Source of the DNA: an uncultured Oscillibacter sp.
GTDB taxonomy: Bacteria; Bacillota; Clostridia; Oscillospirales; Oscillospiraceae
Length of the DNA: 8,545 bases
Assembly: GCA_900551885.1 (NCBI GenBank)
Contig: URXS01000081.1
Span: 1 to 8,545 of the forward strand
Direction: 5' to 3'
Shown here: positions 6,207 to 8,545 of the stretch, piece after piece
Position numbering within the stretch: position 1 is the stretch's first letter
Layout: each line of letters begins with the position of its first letter
Notes under the pieces: model-generated
Seen by the model: only the letters and a program-made list of their open reading frames with translations
Told to the model about the DNA's origin: nothing
Database searches by the model: none
Program-made: the position numbers and the translations under genes

Positions 6207-7358
6207 TTACCGCACCTGCGCCATGAGGTTGCCCATGGTCTGGGCTGCCTCGTCCTGCTTTTGGCGGGTGGTGTGAGTGTATGTCCGTAGGGTGAACCCA
6301 GCGTCGTAGTGTCCCAGCATGGCGGACACCGTCTTGATGTCCACACCGTTCTGGAGAGCCAGGGTGGCGAAGGTGTGCCGGAGATCGTGGAACCGGAGGT
6401 GTTCCAGTCCGGCGTCTTTCAGGATGCGCTGGTGAAGGGTGGCTACGGAATCCGGGTGGTACATGGCCCCGGTGCGGGAGGAAGGGAAGAGCCAGGGGTT
6501 ATCCGGGTGCTTGGCGTGTTCTCTCACCAGCAGCTTCACCGCTTCCTGTGGGATGGAGATCTGGCGGACGGAGTTCTCTGTCTTGGGGCGGGCCACGATG
6601 AGATTGTTGTTTTCGTCCCTGGTAGCTTGTTTGTTGACGGAGATTGTTTTGCTTGGGATGTCCAGGTCCTCCCATCGCAGCGCCACCAGCTCGCCTTTCC
6701 GAATCCCGCTGACCAACTCCAGATAGAACATAGCCAGGGCATTCCGCCGCTCCGCCGCGTCCAAGTAAGCTTTCAGGTCCTCAGGGCGCAGGGTCTTCAT
6801 TTCCTGATGTTGGGCCTTTGGCACCACGCACCCGTCGGCAGGATTGCGGATCAGCAGCCGCTCCTTCACCGCCCGGTCCAGGGCGCTGTGGAGCATGGTG
6901 TGGACGCCCCTTACCGTGGACCCGCTGAGACCCGGTTTCTTTTTCTTCTGCTGTTTCCGCATCCGCCCGTTCTCCAGCAGGTCCTTGTAGAGCTTCTGAA
7001 TCTCCCGGCTGGTGAGCTTGTTCAGCTTGATGGCCCCGATCCGGGGAACCGTGTACTGTTCGATCCCTCTCTTGTAATATCCCGCCGTGGAAGGCCGGAT
7101 GCTTGGCTTGGCGTACAGCTCGAACCACAGCCGCAGCCATTCTGCCACCGTGTACTCCCCGGATCGGGACACATCCAGCTGCTGGCTTTCCGCGATGGCT
7201 ACGGACAGTTTGGTTTTCACCTCCGCCTGGGTCCTGCCCAGCACGTTCCTGATGATCCGCTTGCCATTCTGGTCGTATCCGGCGGTGTATCGTCCTTCCC
7301 AGCGGCCATCTTTCCGTTTGCGGATGTTTCCTTCTCCGTTGGCCCGCCGTTTTGCCAT
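6207..7358 (-). CDS. int: Site-specific tyrosine recombinase (integrase)
   Basis: Catalyses integration of the element at tRNA-Thr, and probably excision with a helper factor. The 383-aa product has a Tn916/phage-type layout: N-terminal arm-binding domain (about 7-60, GEGNIRKRKDGRWEGRY), SAM-like core-binding domain (about 70-175), then the catalytic domain. All catalytic residues are visible: R220 in SGIRKGE, K259 in ARPKTENS, H324 and R327 in HDLRHTFA, H350 in MLGH and nucleophile Y360 in TYTH. It appears intact. The start is ATG 7356-7358, which shares one base with the upstream stop (TAATG) and uses AGGAGGGG inside that gene's last codons. The reading direction is toward the tRNA, and a strong terminator follows. 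Confidence 0.96.
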   Translation of the reverse strand: MAKRRANGEGNIRKRKDGRWEGRYTAGYDQNGKRIIRNVLGRTQAEVKTKLSVAIAESQQLDVSRSGEYTVAEWLRLWFELYAKPSIRPSTAGYYKRGIEQYTVPRIGAIKLNKLTSREIQKLYKDLLENGRMRKQQKKKKPGLSGSTVRGVHTMLHSALDRAVKERLLIRNPADGCVVPKAQHQEMKTLRPEDLKAYLDAAERRNALAMFYLELVSGIRKGELVALRWEDLDIPSKTISVNKQATRDENNNLIVARPKTENSVRQISIPQEAVKLLVREHAKHPDNPWLFPSSRTGAMYHPDSVATLHQRILKDAGLEHLRFHDLRHTFATLALQNGVDIKTVSAMLGHYDAGFTLRTYTHTTRQKQDEAAQTMGNLMAQVR

Positions 7359-7663
7359 TACTCACCCCTCCTTTGCCGGAGGGCTTCGCAGGCTCGTTCT
7401 TCCTCGTCATCGTCGAAGGAGTAGGAGGGAGCCAGTTCCGCTGCGATCCCCAGCGCCAGTTTAAATCCAGAGAGGAAACTCTCCAGAGAGGTCTCGTCCA
7501 GCAGCTCATTCTCCAGGTCCGCCAGCTTCAGCAGATGCTCCTGTCCTCGCCGGTCCAGTGTTTGATGGAGCTCTTGGTAGACTGCCTCCAACTCCCTCCG
7601 CACCTCCCGGCACTCCGGCTCCTTGCAGAACCTCTGGTGCAAGGCCATCATGTAATCCCTCAT
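7358..7663 (-). CDS. Small acidic protein, DUF6809-like, coupled to integrase
   Basis: 101-aa protein of unknown function. The frame is open back to 7726, but ATG 7661-7663 is chosen because AGGAGG lies nine bases upstream. An ATG nearer the ribosome site (ATGCAATGA) would stop after two codons. The product begins MRDYMMALHQRF and looks helical throughout, with a central segment rich in Leu and Glu (about 22-58), then SFLSGFKLALGIAAEL (62-77) and an acidic stretch FDDDEEE (83-89). This pattern resembles the small DUF6809-type proteins found beside integrases and phage genes in Firmicutes; the family assignment is from memory and uncertain. No helix-turn-helix or basic surface typical of an excisionase is apparent. 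It ends in TAATG, so its translation is coupled to int. Confidence 0.8.
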   Translation of the reverse strand: MRDYMMALHQRFCKEPECREVRRELEAVYQELHQTLDRRGQEHLLKLADLENELLDETSLESFLSGFKLALGIAAELAPSYSFDDDEEERACEALRQRRGE

Positions 7664-7696
7664 TGCATATCGCCTCCTATTCAGCGACACACAATA

Positions 7697-7709
7697 CCCC
7701 AACTTGGGG
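7697..7709. promoter_or_regulatory. Palindrome upstream of small gene, possible operator
   Basis: CCCCAACTTGGGG is a perfect dyad with 6-bp arms around one base, 34-46 bp upstream of the small gene's ATG. On the minus strand a TTGACC lies at 7721-7726, but no -10 box at proper spacing was found; TATTGT (7691-7696) is 24 bases away. A repressor or regulator site is conceivable. Confidence 0.3.
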
Positions 7710-7832
7710 AGAATAGCCAGGGTCAAAGGGCGGAATTATCAGTTTGTTAAGAACTCCCCGGGCGGCGATTTATTACGGCCCTTTTCTTTGATATAGCGAC
7801 GCAATTTCTTTAGTTTCAGAGAGGAACAATAT

Positions 7833-7932
7833 TGGTACCGGACCGACACGGCGCAACTGCTTGGAAACGCTGGATTTTTTGCCCTACCGTCCACCTTGAT
7901 TTTGAAAATCTTGAAAACCGACGTCGGTACCA
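7833..7932. repeat. 100-bp block with inverted terminal repeats
   Basis: TGGTACCG (7833-7840) and CGGTACCA (7925-7932) are exact inverted repeats bounding the block. A GAC follows both arms when each is read inward. Inside are the dyads GATTTTGAAAATC (7898-7910) and ACCGACGTCGGT (7917-7928). This could be a small non-autonomous element, a structured RNA or a protein-binding region; no target duplication was identified. Confidence 0.35.
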
Positions 7933-7941
7933 GAATCCCGG

Positions 7942-7964
7942 AAAGCCCCGCACTGCGGGGCTTT
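7942..7964. terminator. Terminator-like hairpin, possibly bidirectional
   Basis: AAAGCCCCGC (7942-7951) pairs with GCGGGGCTTT (7955-7964) around a 3-nt loop. The A/T ends give a short three-base T-run in either direction, so termination would be modest. On the minus strand it would close any transcript of the decayed frame to the right before the small gene. Confidence 0.5.
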
Positions 7965-7970
7965 GTGGGC

Positions 7971-7998
7971 GGGAGGTGGTCGCTAGCGACCACCTCCC
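7971..7998. repeat. Perfect 28-bp palindrome
   Basis: Uninterrupted 14-bp arms starting GGGAGGTGGTCGCT, with the symmetry centre between 7984 and 7985 and no loop. It sits six bases after the hairpin at 7942-7964. No T-run follows directly (TTTATC on the plus strand). It may be a protein-binding site or a cruciform-forming sequence. Confidence 0.6.
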
Positions 7999-8010
7999 TT
8001 TATCTAGTAC

Positions 8011-8353
8011 TTTTTTCGGCCGGCCGAAATCGCCGGATTTGACCCACAAAACTGCAGCTCTGGTACTGCTTCCCATGCTGTTTTTCCTCTGGAGATACCC
8101 TCGCAAAACTCTCTCGTCAACCTTCGCCCACACAGGCCGCACACGGCCCACAGCCTCCTCAGCGTCCCCCGGTGCTGCCCTCTTCGCCAAAGCCTCACAC
8201 AGCCTCTCACAGGCGGCAACGATTGCCCGATTTGCGCCGAGCCTCGGTTCTTGCCCAAAGGTGCCGTCGCGTTTCCCTCTCCCGAAGATTCTTCACCTTG
8301 TTTACAGTGGCGTAGATTTTGAGTGTTTCGGCATTCCGGACGTCTGCCCAGTA
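8011..8353 (-). pseudogene. Possible frameshifted remnant of an unknown gene
   Basis: Two minus-strand frames look protein-like in succession. The first reads YWADVRNAETLKIYATVN (8353 downward) to about 8264. The second, one base out of phase and open from 8292, reads GANRAIVAACERLCEALA and continues through VWAKVDERVLRGYL to about 8011. A single-base indel would join them into a mainly helical, charged protein of roughly 110 residues. Neither frame has an ATG with a ribosome binding site; only TTG or GTG starts exist. I do not recognise the family. The alternative is that this is noncoding element DNA with chance open frames. Confidence 0.25.
8014..8029. repeat. Perfect 16-bp palindrome
   Basis: TTTCGGCCGGCCGAAA, the last of three consecutive inverted repeats within 90 bp. 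It is preceded by extra T bases (8011-8013). It lies at the end of the protein-like part of the minus-strand frame. Confidence 0.5.
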
Positions 8354-8371
8354 GCTGCTCCGCTTTCCCCC

Positions 8372-8402
8372 GACCCACACGGTGACGCACGCGGGTGAAA
8401 AA
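8372..8402 (+). repeat. Right arm-type repeat pair, putative integrase binding
   Basis: GACCCACACGGT (8372-8383) and GACGCACGCGGG (8384-8395) in tandem, then TGAAAAA. It matches the left block (6110-6140) at 28 of 31 positions in the same orientation and lies about 100 bp from the right attachment repeat, compared with about 80 bp on the left. Confidence 0.6.
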
Positions 8403-8444
8403 GAAGGGAGAGGCAGTGCCCCGGAAAGTTCTCTGACATGCTGA

Positions 8445-8484
8445 TTTTTCGCGAAAAACTGTCTTAAAGCATTGCACCGCAATG
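8445..8484. repeat. Two small dyads next to the right attachment site
   Basis: TTTTTCGCGAAAAA (8445-8458) is a perfect palindrome, and CATTGC/GCAATG (8470-8475 and 8479-8484) form a 6-bp inverted repeat around ACC. Both lie between the right arm repeats and the right attachment repeat. They might bind an accessory factor or bend the DNA, but there is no direct support. Confidence 0.35.
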
Positions 8485-8503
8485 ACTTGTGGCCGGAATG
8501 GGT

Positions 8504-8545
8504 TTCGTAATCAGCAGGTCAGGTGTTCGAGTCACCCCACTAGCT
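8504..8545. repeat. attR: Right attachment site, truncated copy of tRNA-Thr 3' half
   Basis: Exact copy of 5986-6027, starting at the anticodon-loop sequence TTCGTAA and running to the window edge. The preceding sequence GGAATGGG has no 5' half of a tRNA, so this is not a second tRNA gene. Whether identity continues into CCA lies outside the window. Confidence 0.93.

Larger units (their letters stand above)
7739..8371. other. Long stretch without an intact gene
   Basis: Between the small gene's upstream region and the right arm-type repeat there is no frame with both a sound start and a recognisable product. Open frames on both strands overlap each other and read through palindromes. The stretch contains a 100-bp block bounded by inverted repeats (7833-7932), a terminator-like hairpin (7942-7964), a 28-bp palindrome (7971-7998), a 16-bp palindrome (8014-8029) and the possible decayed frame at 8011-8353. 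Confidence 0.6.
5986..8545. mobile_element. Small integrated element in tRNA-Thr (unit 2518 bp)
   Basis: Bounded by exact 42-bp repeats (5986-6027 and 8504-8545), with a tyrosine integrase just inside the left one. Contents, left to right: tRNA terminator, paired 12-mer repeats, integrase terminator, integrase, 101-aa DUF6809-like gene, palindrome-rich DNA, a possibly decayed frame, second paired 12-mers, right repeat. The 5' half of the tRNA exists only on the left, so the intact tRNA and the pyr side are chromosome and the DNA between the repeats is the insert. No replication, relaxase, phage structural, defence or resistance gene is visible. The right repeat ends at the window edge, so its full length is unknown. 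Confidence 0.88.

Noticed and set aside
6309..7424. Plus-strand 371-codon open frame opposite the integrase
   Set aside because: It is a shadow of the integrase, which has all its catalytic residues and a coupled upstream gene on the other strand.
7739..7993. Minus-strand 84-codon open frame
   Set aside because: Its start lies within the 28-bp palindrome and it translates the terminator-like hairpin and the inverted-repeat block. No domain or ribosome site supports it.
7832..8398. Plus-strand 188-codon open frame in the right half of the element
   Set aside because: It reads through the inverted repeats and palindromes, has no ribosome binding site, is rich in Ser/Pro/Arg as antisense frames often are, and overlaps better minus-strand frames.
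8504..8545. A second tRNA-Thr gene at the right edge
   Set aside because: Only the sequence from the anticodon loop onward is present; the preceding bases do not form an acceptor, D arm or anticodon 5' strand.

Overview
The window looks like a piece of chromosome from a high-GC Clostridia-type Firmicute. A gut Oscillospiraceae (Flavonifractor/Oscillibacter-like) is my best guess. The basis is strong AGGAGG ribosome binding sites, a type 1B dihydroorotate dehydrogenase paired with PyrK, GC-rich coding sequence and the style of the integrase. The genus is inference only; no marker gene is present.

Left part (1-5283, minus strand): a compact de novo pyrimidine operon. It is read right to left from a strong promoter at 5255-5283 in the order pyrC, pyrK, pyrD, pyrF, pyrE, pyrB. 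The first four genes overlap one another by 4-8 nt, pyrF-pyrE are 49 nt apart, and pyrE-pyrB are separated by a 183-nt gap full of hairpins and short repeats. pyrB runs off the left edge. Together the genes cover carbamoyl-aspartate formation (PyrB), ring closure (PyrC), oxidation to orotate (PyrD with the PyrK electron-transfer subunit), phosphoribosylation (PyrE) and decarboxylation to UMP (PyrF). Carbamoyl phosphate synthetase, pyrI and pyrR are not in view.

Middle part (about 5284-5954): roughly 600 bp of distinctly AT-rich sequence with no convincing gene. It holds a perfect 12-bp stem-loop, a three-copy DnaA-box-like cluster, and at its right end a good promoter for a tRNA-Thr(CGT) gene on the plus strand.

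Right part (5986-8545): a very small integrated element in the 3' half of tRNA-Thr. An exact 42-bp direct repeat, starting at the first base of the anticodon loop, lies in the tRNA and again at the right edge of the window, giving an element unit of 2518 bp. It carries a complete tyrosine integrase with all catalytic residues visible. A 101-aa acidic protein (DUF6809-like) is read just before it and translationally coupled to it. Near both ends are paired 12-mer repeats that look like integrase arm sites. About 840 bp between the small gene and the right repeat hold no intact gene: dense palindromes, a terminator-like hairpin and a possibly decayed reading frame. The tRNA terminator lies inside the element. 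I see no recognisable excisionase, replication, mobilisation, defence or cargo gene, so this is either a minimal integrative element or the remnant of a larger one.
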